A stretch of DNA of 64,000 nucleotides from an uncultured Pelagibacteraceae bacterium. GTDB lineage: Bacteria; Pseudomonadota; Alphaproteobacteria; Pelagibacterales; Pelagibacteraceae. The stretch spans positions 62,001-126,000 of the forward strand of contig CABYOT010000001.1 of the NCBI GenBank assembly GCA_902520695.1. Reading direction: 5' to 3'. The stretch's first letter is position 1; every line of letters begins with the position of its first letter. This document shows positions 16,524 through 24,060 of this stretch, piece after piece. The notes under the pieces are model-generated. The model did no database searches. It was not told where the DNA came from and saw nothing but the letters and a program-made list of their open reading frames with translations. Both the position numbers and the translations under genes were made by a program.

Positions 16524-17660
16524 ATGCATGAATATATTTTAAACAATGCCATGATAATTAAAAAAGATGAAATCGTTCATGGTCATATCAGGATTAAAGA
16601 TAACAAGATTGTCGATATAAGTAGTGGATTAAGTAATAACAAAAGTTCTATAGACTGCGAAAAAGATTATATTTCGCCAGGATTGGTTGAATTACATACT
16701 GACAATCTTGAAAGACACATGACACCAAGACCTAAAGTTTCATTTCCAGTAGAAAATGCAATTTTATCTCATGATAGAGAATTAGCATCTGTTGGAATAA
16801 CTACAGTTTTTGATGCATTAAGAGTTGGTTCTATTGAAAAAACAGGAAAATATAAAAAATATGCAAAAAACTGTTCGGATATAATTTCAAGTTTTAAAAA
16901 AGATAATATTCTCAAGATTGATCACAAAATACATTTAAGAGCTGAAACTTGTTCGGAGAATTTGATTGATGAATTAGACGAATACAATGAAACTCACGAT
17001 GTAAAACTGATTAGTATAATGGATCATACACCAGGTCAGAGGCAATTTAGAGTTATAGATAAGTACAAAGAATATCTTTCAATTAAACACGGTATGACAG
17101 AAAATGAAATGGAAATTCATTTTGATCACTTAAAAAATCTTCAAAAAAAAAATAGCAAGAAACACATAGATAAAATTTTAGAATTTAAATCATCATATGA
17201 TTGTATTTTGGCTAGTCACGACGATACCACAGAAAATGATGTTCATAATTCAAATAAATATGGAGTAAAATTGGCTGAATTTCCAACAACATTAGAAGCA
17301 GCCAAAACTTCTAAAGATTACAATATTAAAGTTATGATGGGATCTCCTAATTTACTTAGAGGAGGTTCACACTCTGGCAATATATCTGCAAAAGAACTCT
17401 TAGAAAATGATTGTTTAGATATCTTAAGCTCAGATTATATTCCATCATCATTAATTATATCTGTTGTCAAATGGGGTTTAGAAATTGATAATCTTCCAAA
17501 AGCATTTGCAGCAGCTAGTCACGCTCCATCTATAGCTACAAATTTAAATGACAGGGGTTCCATTGACAATAATAAGAGAGCAGATTTAATAAGGTTTAAA
17601 ATTTATCAAAATTTACCAGTTGTAAAAAATGTTTGGTCAAACGGAATCCAAGTAAGTTAA
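16524..17660 (+). CDS. phnM: ribosyl-triphosphonate diphosphatase PhnM
   Basis: A 378-aa amidohydrolase-superfamily enzyme that removes pyrophosphate from ribose-1-phosphonate-5-triphosphate before PhnJ acts. It shows the PhnM pattern PGLVELHTDNLERHMTPRP, then SIMDHTPGQRQFR, LASHDDTT and LSSDYIP, which hold the metal-binding and catalytic His/Asp residues. I choose the ATG at 16524; an in-frame GTG lies immediately before it. It is separated from the phnG-N operon by the opposite-strand DUF1045 gene, so it must have its own promoter in the 75-bp gap. Its stop overlaps the convergent 79-aa gene by 4 nt. Confidence 0.93.
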   Translation: MHEYILNNAMIIKKDEIVHGHIRIKDNKIVDISSGLSNNKSSIDCEKDYISPGLVELHTDNLERHMTPRPKVSFPVENAILSHDRELASVGITTVFDALRVGSIEKTGKYKKYAKNCSDIISSFKKDNILKIDHKIHLRAETCSENLIDELDEYNETHDVKLISIMDHTPGQRQFRVIDKYKEYLSIKHGMTENEMEIHFDHLKNLQKKNSKKHIDKILEFKSSYDCILASHDDTTENDVHNSNKYGVKLAEFPTTLEAAKTSKDYNIKVMMGSPNLLRGGSHSGNISAKELLENDCLDILSSDYIPSSLIISVVKWGLEIDNLPKAFAAASHAPSIATNLNDRGSIDNNKRADLIRFKIYQNLPVVKNVWSNGIQVS

Positions 17661-17896
17661 AATAACCCAGTTGTATAAGAATACTTAATTATACCTGCAA
17701 TCATTATCGGGATTTGTAGTGAAAAATTTGTTAATAAAGGTTTATCCTTTGTAATGGTACCAACAATAGTCCAACCGATTATACCTAAACTGTGAGGTAT
17801 CATGCTATAAGGATAGTAATCTAAATAAAAAGTTAATATTCCTAAAAGTGTCAAAACTGTGCTTGTCCATTTTAATATTCTGATATTTGCAGTCAT
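17657..17896 (-). CDS. small membrane protein of unknown function
   Basis: Not recognised. The 79-aa product has three hydrophobic stretches (about 10-26, 33-49, 58-75), so it is an inner-membrane protein. A strong Shine-Dalgarno (AAGGAGAG on the minus strand, 17901-17908) supports the start and shows the gene is real. It is tail-to-tail with phnM. An AT-rich dyad lies 25-48 bp upstream. Confidence 0.65.
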   Translation of the reverse strand: MTANIRILKWTSTVLTLLGILTFYLDYYPYSMIPHSLGIIGWTIVGTITKDKPLLTNFSLQIPIMIAGIIKYSYTTGLF

Positions 17897-17920
17897 TTTC
17901 TCTCCTTTTTTTTTAAATTT

Positions 17921-17944
17921 ATTATCATTTTAAATTATGATAAT
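17921..17944. promoter_or_regulatory. AT-rich dyad, Fur-like inverted repeat
   Basis: ATTATCAT (17921-17928) and ATGATAAT (17937-17944) form a perfect 8-bp inverted repeat with an 8-bp spacer, upstream of the 79-aa membrane protein. The half-site resembles Fur-family half-sites (GATAAT). The rest of this 124-bp gap (17897-18020) is featureless AT-rich sequence. Confidence 0.3.
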
Positions 17945-18020
17945 ATTATATTAAAGATTTGTTAAAATTAGTTTTTATTAATGCTTAATTAAATTATTAA
18001 TAAAATTTATTAATTTTAAA

Positions 18021-18614
18021 TTATTTATTTAATGCATCTTCAAGATAATCTAATCTATCTTGACCCCAAAAAATCTCATTATTTAAGACATACGAAGGAG
18101 CGCCAAATACATCATTATCAACCGCATCTTTTGAATTTTTTTGATATTCCAAGTTTACATCTTCAGATAAAGCTAATTTCTTCATTTCTTCAAAGTTTAA
18201 ATTTAATTTTTCACAAATTTCCTGAAGTGTATTGTGATCAGAAAGATCTTTATCCATAGACCATAAATATTTTAAACATTCATTTCCAAAATGAAGTTTA
18301 TTACCCAATTTATTTGAAGCTATTACAAATTTTGCTGGTAAGTGTGGGTCTTTAGGTGGAAAAAACTTTGGCTTTTTAATAATCGGCAAACCCAGTTTAT
18401 TTGAAATTCTCTCCAGTTCTACAAGTCTATATTTTTGTCTTGCAGGATGTCTTTTAGGAACTGGCAACCCACCAGTATTTGGAAAAATTTCACCAACTAA
18501 ATCAAGTGGTTTTTCTATAACCTCTAAATTATATTTGCTTACTATTTTTGTAAATCTATCAGCTCCTAAATAACTAAACGGAGATAGGACACTAAAATAA
18601 TATTCAATTTTCAT
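18021..18614 (-). CDS. DsbA-fold isomerase, HCCA isomerase / kappa GST family
   Basis: The 197-aa protein begins MKIEYYFSVLSPFSYLG, the opening of 2-hydroxychromene-2-carboxylate isomerases, which use glutathione and have a Ser where DsbA has its first Cys. The closing segments DNDVFGAPSYVLNNEIFWGQDR (described in parts: FGAPSYV is the cis-Pro loop) and LDYLEDAL fit the family. It starts 3 nt after zur, so it is the last gene of a znuC-znuB-zur transcript. The substrate is unknown; an aromatic-degradation role is unlikely since no such pathway is nearby. Confidence 0.75.
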   Translation of the reverse strand: MKIEYYFSVLSPFSYLGADRFTKIVSKYNLEVIEKPLDLVGEIFPNTGGLPVPKRHPARQKYRLVELERISNKLGLPIIKKPKFFPPKDPHLPAKFVIASNKLGNKLHFGNECLKYLWSMDKDLSDHNTLQEICEKLNLNFEEMKKLALSEDVNLEYQKNSKDAVDNDVFGAPSYVLNNEIFWGQDRLDYLEDALNK

Positions 18615-18617
18615 TTT

Positions 18618-19010
18618 TTAAACGCATTTCTTGCACAGACCAAAAAATTCTAAATTGTATTTATTATATTTCATTCCTTTATTATCTTTAAAATCTCTTA
18701 GATGTTCTGATAATTTATGATCATGAATTTCAGTTACATCTTCACAACTTTCACAAATTGAAAAAATAGTAGCATTAGCAATTTGACATTTTGAATTTTT
18801 ACAAGCTATGAAAGCGTTTCTACTTTCTATTTTATGAATTTTTCCAATTTTCACTAGTTTGTTTAAGGCTCTATAAACTTGCAAAGGAGCATTAATACCT
18901 TTTTTTTTAACATCAAATAAAATTGAGTATGCTTTTAATGGTTGATCAGATTTTTCAATTAAATCTAAAATTATTTTTTGGTTTTTAGTTAATGTTTCTT
19001 GTTTTTGCAT
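18618..19010 (-). CDS. zur: zinc uptake regulator, Fur family
   Basis: The 130-aa protein has an N-terminal winged helix (about 8-70; PLQVYRALNKLVKIGKI is the recognition part) and a C-terminal metal-binding half with CKNSKC, CESC, HDH and a final CKKC. Paired cysteines hold the structural zinc in Fur proteins. It sits in the znu operon, which identifies it as Zur rather than Fur. With zinc bound it should repress both znu arms through the two boxes between znuC and znuA, so it is probably autoregulated. It lies 25 bp after znuB. Confidence 0.9.
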   Translation of the reverse strand: MQKQETLTKNQKIILDLIEKSDQPLKAYSILFDVKKKGINAPLQVYRALNKLVKIGKIHKIESRNAFIACKNSKCQIANATIFSICESCEDVTEIHDHKLSEHLRDFKDNKGMKYNKYNLEFFGLCKKCV

Positions 19011-19035
19011 TTAATTATTTTTTTATAATATTCCA

Positions 19036-19839
19036 TTAATTTTTCAATTGTATCGTTTGTTTAACTTTAAGTAATGAAAAAATAAACAACACTAGAGCTG
19101 CAGCAATTATGGATGGACCTGATGGAGTGTTAAATTCTAAAGATGAGAATAATCCTATAAACACTGATAACAATCCTCCTATTATTGCAAAAATCACCAT
19201 CTTTTTCGGGTTATCTGAAAGATTTCTAGCCATAGCAGTTGGTATAATTAACATTCCTGTAATTAATAGCACTCCAACTAATTTGATAGATATGGCAATT
19301 ATTGCGGCCAATAAGACTGTAAAGACTGCTTTTGCTCTATCAGGGTTTAGACCTTCTGCCTGTGCTAATTCATAATTTACAGTTGAGGCGAACAATGGTT
19401 TCCATATTAATCTTAAAACCAATAAAATTAAGGCTCCACCAACCCATATTGTTATCAAATCTTTTTTATTAACTGCTAATATATCCCCAAACAACAATCC
19501 CATAATATCAAATCTAATAAAGGTTAAAAATCCAATCACCACTAATCCAACTGCTAATGACGAGTGGGCCAAAAGCCCTAACAATGCATCACTTGGAAGA
19601 TTAGTTTTTTTTTGTAGTTGTATTAAAATTAATGCAATTGCTGATGAAATTAAAAATATTGAAACAGCAATATTAAATTCTAATGAATATGCAATTGTTA
19701 CACCTAGTAATGCGGAGTGGGCGAGTGTATCTCCAAAATAAGACAATCTCCTCCACACAACAAAACAACCAAGTGGTCCCGCAACAAAAGCAATACCAAT
19801 ACCTGCAACCAACGCTCTTATAAAAAAATCGTCAAACAT
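19036..19839 (-). CDS. znuB: zinc ABC transporter permease
   Basis: The 267-aa protein has about eight hydrophobic helices and the ABC-3 family pattern: FVAGPLGCFVVWRRLSYFGDTLAHSALLGV near the N-terminus (read as two parts: WRRLSYFGDTLAHSALLG is diagnostic) and LLITGMLIIPTAMARNL in the C-terminal half. It forms the inner-membrane pore for zinc delivered by ZnuA. It begins 1 nt after the znuC stop, so the two are translationally linked. Confidence 0.92.
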   Translation of the reverse strand: MFDDFFIRALVAGIGIAFVAGPLGCFVVWRRLSYFGDTLAHSALLGVTIAYSLEFNIAVSIFLISSAIALILIQLQKKTNLPSDALLGLLAHSSLAVGLVVIGFLTFIRFDIMGLLFGDILAVNKKDLITIWVGGALILLVLRLIWKPLFASTVNYELAQAEGLNPDRAKAVFTVLLAAIIAISIKLVGVLLITGMLIIPTAMARNLSDNPKKMVIFAIIGGLLSVFIGLFSSLEFNTPSGPSIIAAALVLFIFSLLKVKQTIQLKN

Positions 19840-19840
19840 A

Positions 19841-20587
19841 TCAATTTTTTTTTATATCCCCATCATTAGCATGAACATGATCGTGCTTATGTTCATAAAT
19901 TGAAAGAGTTTGAGAGGCTTGTTCGCCAAACAATGCTTTGTATTCACTATTTTTTGCAACTTCTTTAGGTGAACCCGAACAACAGACATGACCATTTAAA
20001 CAAACAACATGATCGGTAGCGCTCATTACTGTATGTAAGTCATGGGATATTAATAAAATACCGCAATTTAATTTTTCTGAAATTTCTTTAATTAATTCAT
20101 ACAAGGCAATTTCTCCCGTAAAATCTACACCTTGAACTGGCTCATCAAGCACTAACAATTCAGGTTTTTTTGAAATAGCTCTGGCAAGTAACACTCTTTG
20201 AAATTCTCCACCTGATAAATTTCCCAAACTTTTATCTTTTAAATTAATTACACCAGTTAATGAAAGTGCTTCATCAATTACGTCTTCTGTAAGATTATCT
20301 GTTAAAAGCATAAAATCTCTAACTCTTAGAGGAAGTGTCCAATCTATTGATATTTTTTGTGGAACATAACCAATATTATTTGTGAATTTTTCAACTTGAC
20401 CCTCAATATTTTTAAATAAACCTAGAGCAATTTTAGCAGTTGTACTTTTACCAGAACCATTAGGACCAATTAAGGTAACAATTTTACCTTTTTCGACTTG
20501 CAAAGAAACACCTTGAACAAGCCACTTTTGATTTTGTTGAAAACCAACATTGTTTAATTTTACTAAAATATTATTTCCCATGCTCAT
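19841..20587 (-). CDS. znuC: zinc ABC transporter ATPase
   Basis: A 248-aa ATPase with Walker A GPNGSGKST (about 39-47), signature LSGGEFQRVLLAR, Walker B LLVLDEPVQGVD and H-loop ISHDLH. The C-terminus has a His-rich stretch (YEHKHDHVHAND) that could bind zinc. A Met at residue 3 (MGNNIL) is an alternative start. It is the first gene of the minus-strand zinc operon, with the Zur-like boxes 22-52 bp upstream. Confidence 0.92.
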   Translation of the reverse strand: MSMGNNILVKLNNVGFQQNQKWLVQGVSLQVEKGKIVTLIGPNGSGKSTTAKIALGLFKNIEGQVEKFTNNIGYVPQKISIDWTLPLRVRDFMLLTDNLTEDVIDEALSLTGVINLKDKSLGNLSGGEFQRVLLARAISKKPELLVLDEPVQGVDFTGEIALYELIKEISEKLNCGILLISHDLHTVMSATDHVVCLNGHVCCSGSPKEVAKNSEYKALFGEQASQTLSIYEHKHDHVHANDGDIKKN

Positions 20588-20608
20588 TTATTCACTTGAC
20601 TTAAATAT

Positions 20609-20621
20609 GTTATATTATTAC
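20609..20621. promoter_or_regulatory. Zur box 1, znuC side
   Basis: GTTATATTATTAC differs from box 2 at one base. It lies 22 bp upstream of the znuC start and overlaps a minus-strand TAATAT that could be the znuC -10, with TTGTTA as -35 (18-bp spacer). Zur boxes of Alphaproteobacteria are GTTATA-type palindromes, which this fits. Confidence 0.7.
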
Positions 20622-20626
20622 ACAGC

Positions 20627-20639
20627 GTTATATTATAAC
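20627..20639. promoter_or_regulatory. Zur box 2, znuA side
   Basis: GTTATATTATAAC is a perfect palindrome (6+1+6). It starts exactly 18 bp after box 1 and 34 bp before the znuA start. The 18-bp step puts the two boxes on nearly the same DNA face (1.7 turns), suitable for two Zur dimers shutting off both divergent promoters. Confidence 0.75.
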
Positions 20640-20660
20640 AATTAACAATAACCAAATATT

Positions 20661-21755
20661 ATGAAAAATCTAAAAAAATCTTCAATAATCTTAACAATAC
20701 TATCATTTTTAACTTTATTTACATCAGCAAATGCCGACATCAAAGTCGTTGCATCAATTAAGCCAATACACTCTTTAGCTAGCTATTTAATGGATGGTGT
20801 AGCTAAACCAGATTTAATAGTTGAAGGATACGCTTCACCACATGGATTTGCCATGAAACCCTCGCATGCAAAAATGTTACAAGATGCTGACATTGTTTTT
20901 TGGGTAGGTGAAGATTTAGAAAATTTTTTAGAAAAACCGTTAGACTCAATTGCTAATGAGGCAGAAAAAATTGAGTTATTAGAGATTAAAGGTTTAGTTA
21001 AATTAAAATTTAGAGAGAGAAATATTTTTGATGACCATGACGATCACGATGATCATGATGATCACGGACACAAGAAAAAAGATGATCACGATGATCATGA
21101 CCATGCAAAAAAAGAAGATGGGCATAAAGAGGACGATCATGACGATCATGGACATAAGAAAAAGGATGACCACGATGATCATGACCATGCAAAAAAAGAA
21201 GATGGGCATGATGACCATGATGATCATGATGGACACGAAGGACACCACCACGGTGAATTTGATCCACATATTTGGTTAGACCCAATTAATGCAAAAGTTA
21301 TTTTATTTGAAATGTCTAAGCACTTAATTGAAAATGACCCAACAAATGAAGCTGCTTATAGAGCAAATTTAAGTAAGGCTTATAAAGAAATTGATAAACT
21401 TACAAAAGATGTAACTGCAGAACTTAATGAAAGTACTGCCTCGATCGTTTTTCACGACGCTTACCAATACTTTGAGAAAAGATTTAATGTAAATATATTA
21501 GGAGCTTTCACAGTTAATACAGATGTATTACCTGGTGCGGAACAACTTTCAGAAATCAGAGAAGTAATTGAGCACGATAAAGTAGCTTGTGTATTTTCTG
21601 AGCCTCAATTTAATCCAGACATCATTAAAGCTGTTGCAAAAGATATGAATATTAAAACCGGTATTGTTGATCCGTTGGGTGCAACTTTAACTCCTGGAAA
21701 AGGTTTATATTTTGATTTAATAAAAAATATGTCAAAATCCTTTAAAGGATGTTAA
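20661..21755 (+). CDS. znuA: zinc-binding periplasmic protein with long His/Asp-rich loop
   Basis: The 364-aa cluster A-I binding protein has a Sec signal (cleavage after SANA, about residue 25). Zinc-site segments are YASPHGFAMKPS (first His), FDPHIWLDP (second His), FHDAYQYF (third His) and GIVDPLGA (Asp). Between residues about 122 and 196 lies a very long loop of Asp, His and Lys that is thought to catch zinc and pass it to the site. The loop contains a 22-residue segment repeated at a 28-residue period. The length exceeds that of E. coli ZnuA (about 310) because of this loop. It heads the plus-strand zinc operon and is 8 nt from the COG0523 gene. Confidence 0.95.
   Translation: MKNLKKSSIILTILSFLTLFTSANADIKVVASIKPIHSLASYLMDGVAKPDLIVEGYASPHGFAMKPSHAKMLQDADIVFWVGEDLENFLEKPLDSIANEAEKIELLEIKGLVKLKFRERNIFDDHDDHDDHDDHGHKKKDDHDDHDHAKKEDGHKEDDHDDHGHKKKDDHDDHDHAKKEDGHDDHDDHDGHEGHHHGEFDPHIWLDPINAKVILFEMSKHLIENDPTNEAAYRANLSKAYKEIDKLTKDVTAELNESTASIVFHDAYQYFEKRFNVNILGAFTVNTDVLPGAEQLSEIREVIEHDKVACVFSEPQFNPDIIKAVAKDMNIKTGIVDPLGATLTPGKGLYFDLIKNMSKSFKGC
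21060..21209 (+). repeat. 84-bp-period tandem duplication in the znuA His-rich loop
   Basis: The 66-bp blocks 21060-21125 and 21144-21209 are nearly identical and encode DHGHKKKDDHDDHDHAKKEDGH-type segments. The 84-bp period equals 28 codons, so copy changes keep the frame. Silent third-position differences show the duplication is not brand new. Confidence 0.85.
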
Positions 21756-21763
21756 TTTAATTA

Positions 21764-22738
21764 ATGGAAGAAACTAACAAACAAGTTCCTGTTACTGTTT
21801 TAACAGGTTTTTTAGGTGCTGGAAAAACTACTCTTTTAAATAGAATATTAACTGAGCAGCATGGCAAAAAATATGCTGTAATTGTTAATGAATTTGGTGA
21901 GCAGGGCATTGATAACGATTTAGTTGTTGATGCTGATGAAGAAGTGTTTGAGATGAACAATGGTTGCATTTGTTGCACCGTAAGAGGAGACCTAATCAGG
22001 ATTTTAAGTGGTCTTATGAAGCGAGCGGATAAGCTTGATGCAATCATAGTAGAAACCACCGGATTAGCCGATCCAGCTCCCGTTGCACAAACTTTTTTTG
22101 TCGATCAAGATGTTGCTGATCGTACAAAGTTAGATGCAATTGTCACTGTTGCTGACGCTGTTCATTTAAGTACACAATTAACAGATCATCACGAAGCAGA
22201 AGAACAAATTGCCTTTGCAGACGTTGTATTATTAAACAAAATAGATCTTGTTGATGAAAGTGGATTAGAAGTTGTTAAAGAAAGAATAAAAAAAATTAAT
22301 CCTTTTGCAAAAATTATTAATACAACCAAATGTGGAGTATCTTTAAATGAGATTTTAAATCTCGATGCATTTAGTTTAAAACGTGTTTTAGATGTTGAGC
22401 CTGATTTTCTTACATCAGATCATGACCATGAGCATGATGATGATGTAACTAGCTTATCATTTGTCTCTGATACCCCTTTAGATATGGAAAAGTTTCAAGA
22501 TTGGTTCAGTAAACTATTACAAACCAAAGGTCAGGATATTTTAAGAACCAAAGGTATACTTGACTTTACAGGAGAAAGTGATCGATATGTATTTCAAGGT
22601 GTACATATGCTTATGGATGCTTCACCAATGGGTAAATGGCCTCAAGGTAAAGAACGAAGTTCTCGACTAGTCTTTATTGGTCGAAACCTTGAAAGTATGA
22701 ATTTAAAAGAAGGATTTGAAAACTGTAAATCGGCATGA
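21764..22738 (+). CDS. COG0523 zinc-chaperone GTPase
   Basis: The 324-aa G3E GTPase has Walker A TGFLGAGKTTLL (14-25), the metal-binding CxCC motif in NGCICC (Cys68, Cys70, Cys71), ETTGLADP, the guanine motif LLNKID, and a His/Asp patch (DHDHEHDD, about 220-227) before a CobW C-terminal domain. COG0523 proteins of this type (ZigA, YeiR, ZNG1) move zinc to client enzymes under scarcity. Location 8 nt after znuA and downstream of Zur boxes supports that role rather than cobalamin synthesis. It overlaps the WD40 gene by 4 nt (ATGA). Confidence 0.9.
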   Translation: MEETNKQVPVTVLTGFLGAGKTTLLNRILTEQHGKKYAVIVNEFGEQGIDNDLVVDADEEVFEMNNGCICCTVRGDLIRILSGLMKRADKLDAIIVETTGLADPAPVAQTFFVDQDVADRTKLDAIVTVADAVHLSTQLTDHHEAEEQIAFADVVLLNKIDLVDESGLEVVKERIKKINPFAKIINTTKCGVSLNEILNLDAFSLKRVLDVEPDFLTSDHDHEHDDDVTSLSFVSDTPLDMEKFQDWFSKLLQTKGQDILRTKGILDFTGESDRYVFQGVHMLMDASPMGKWPQGKERSSRLVFIGRNLESMNLKEGFENCKSA

Positions 22739-23778
22739 AGGCTGATACAAGTCAATTCCCAGAATTAGATAAGACTAAATTTGAACAAAGAGGAACAGAG
22801 TTTAAACTTGGAATTCCTATAACTAATGCGGTTACAGTTGGTAATTCAATAGCAGTTGGATTTGGTGATGGTACAGTAAGAATTTTTACATCTGGCGAAA
22901 GTTCTGAACCAATAAAAGCTCACAAAGGCATTGTACTCTGCATGTCTAAAGATGGTGATAATATTTTAACTGGTGGAGATGATGGTAGATTTTTAAACAT
23001 TTCCCTTGACGGTAAGATTAGTGAGATTGGTAACTTTGGTACGCGTTGGGTAGATCATGTTACAGCAAATAATGGAAGTCTAGTTTGTTCATCTGGAAAT
23101 ATTGTTTATCTTTGGTCACCAAATCATAAAGAGCCAAAATTATTTGAGCATAATAGCACTATTGGCGGCATAGCATTTGATGCAAAAGGCAGAAGATTGG
23201 CAGTTTCTCGTTACGGAGGAGTAACTCTTTGGAAAAAAGATTATAGCAACAAATGGAATTCATCTGAATTAAACTGGAAGGGTTCTCATAACAAAGTAAT
23301 TTTTAGTCCTGATGGTAAATACCTGGTTACATCAATGCAGGAAAACCAACTACATTTTTGGCGATTAAAAGACAAAATTGACTCAGCAATGTCTGGATAT
23401 GGTGCAAAAATTAAAAGTTTTGCCTTCGTAGATGACTCAAAATATTTAGCAACATCGGGAGCTAAAGAAGCAGTATGTTGGCCATTCGATGGAGAAGGAC
23501 CAGTAGGCCGAGAACCCATTTGTCTTCCTTATGTAGGCAATAAATTGGTTACATTCGTTGAACCATTCCCAAATGAAAATGCAATTTTAACTGGGTTAAG
23601 TGACGGTTCAGTTTTTTTGTCAGAAATCGAAAAAGCAAGCAATACAATTATTATTCGAGGCTTTACAGAATTTGAAGTTTCTGCAATTGCAGTAACTAAA
23701 GATTGCTCACATCTATTAATTGGTGACATGGGAGGAAATATTTTATGGACATCAATCTGGGATGAGGAAAAAAAATAA
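22735..23778 (+). CDS. WD40-repeat protein of the zinc operon, function unknown
   Basis: The 347-aa protein has repeating beta-propeller blades: GFGDGTVRIFT (about 42-52), LTGGDDGRFLNI, VYLWSPN, LAVSRYGGVTLWKK, FSPDGKYLVTSM followed by LHFWRL, LATSGAKEAVCWPF, LTGLSDGSVFLSE and LIGDMGGNILWTSIW. That fits one seven-bladed propeller, without signal peptide or catalytic domain. Such proteins act as binding scaffolds. The start overlaps the stop of the COG0523 GTPase, so the two are likely to be made together and may interact. The pairing suggests a part in zinc delivery, but no function has been assigned that I know of. Confidence 0.85.
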   Translation: MKADTSQFPELDKTKFEQRGTEFKLGIPITNAVTVGNSIAVGFGDGTVRIFTSGESSEPIKAHKGIVLCMSKDGDNILTGGDDGRFLNISLDGKISEIGNFGTRWVDHVTANNGSLVCSSGNIVYLWSPNHKEPKLFEHNSTIGGIAFDAKGRRLAVSRYGGVTLWKKDYSNKWNSSELNWKGSHNKVIFSPDGKYLVTSMQENQLHFWRLKDKIDSAMSGYGAKIKSFAFVDDSKYLATSGAKEAVCWPFDGEGPVGREPICLPYVGNKLVTFVEPFPNENAILTGLSDGSVFLSEIEKASNTIIIRGFTEFEVSAIAVTKDCSHLLIGDMGGNILWTSIWDEEKK

Positions 23779-23781
23779 TCT

Positions 23782-24045
23782 ATGTTTAATAAAAAAAAAC
23801 CTAATGCTGAAACTATTAGAAATTTAAAAATTGTTTTTTCAAAAAAACATCAAATTCCAGAAAAATCTATTTTAAGCATGGCTGAGTTAAGTTGTCATGA
23901 ACCTAATTGCCCTCCTATAGAGACAATAATAACTGAGAGAGCAGAGGATGGGAAAGTAAGGAACTGGCGTATAGCAAAGCCCATTAATGAAATTCAAGAA
24001 ATTGATATTGATAATTTAAACGAAGAACACAATCACAAACATTAA
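23782..24045 (+). CDS. small CxxxxC/His-tailed protein of the zinc operon
   Basis: Not assigned to a named family. The 87-aa protein has an unusual central motif ELSCHEPNCPPIETIITE (Cys37, His38 and Cys42) and ends in NEEHNHKH, so it could bind zinc at either place. It follows the WD40 gene by 3 nt and closes the four-gene znuA operon. Size and motif suggest a metallochaperone or an adaptor for the GTPase, which is inference. No signal peptide is seen. Confidence 0.65.
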   Translation: MFNKKKPNAETIRNLKIVFSKKHQIPEKSILSMAELSCHEPNCPPIETIITERAEDGKVRNWRIAKPINEIQEIDIDNLNEEHNHKH

Positions 24046-24060
24046 ACTAATCTATTAAGT

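Noticed and set aside
21003..21285. Open reading frames on the minus strand and in a second plus frame across the znuA His-rich loop
   Set aside because: They come from the low-complexity GAT/CAT/GAC codon repeats, which lack stops in several frames; none has a ribosome binding site or plausible protein composition.
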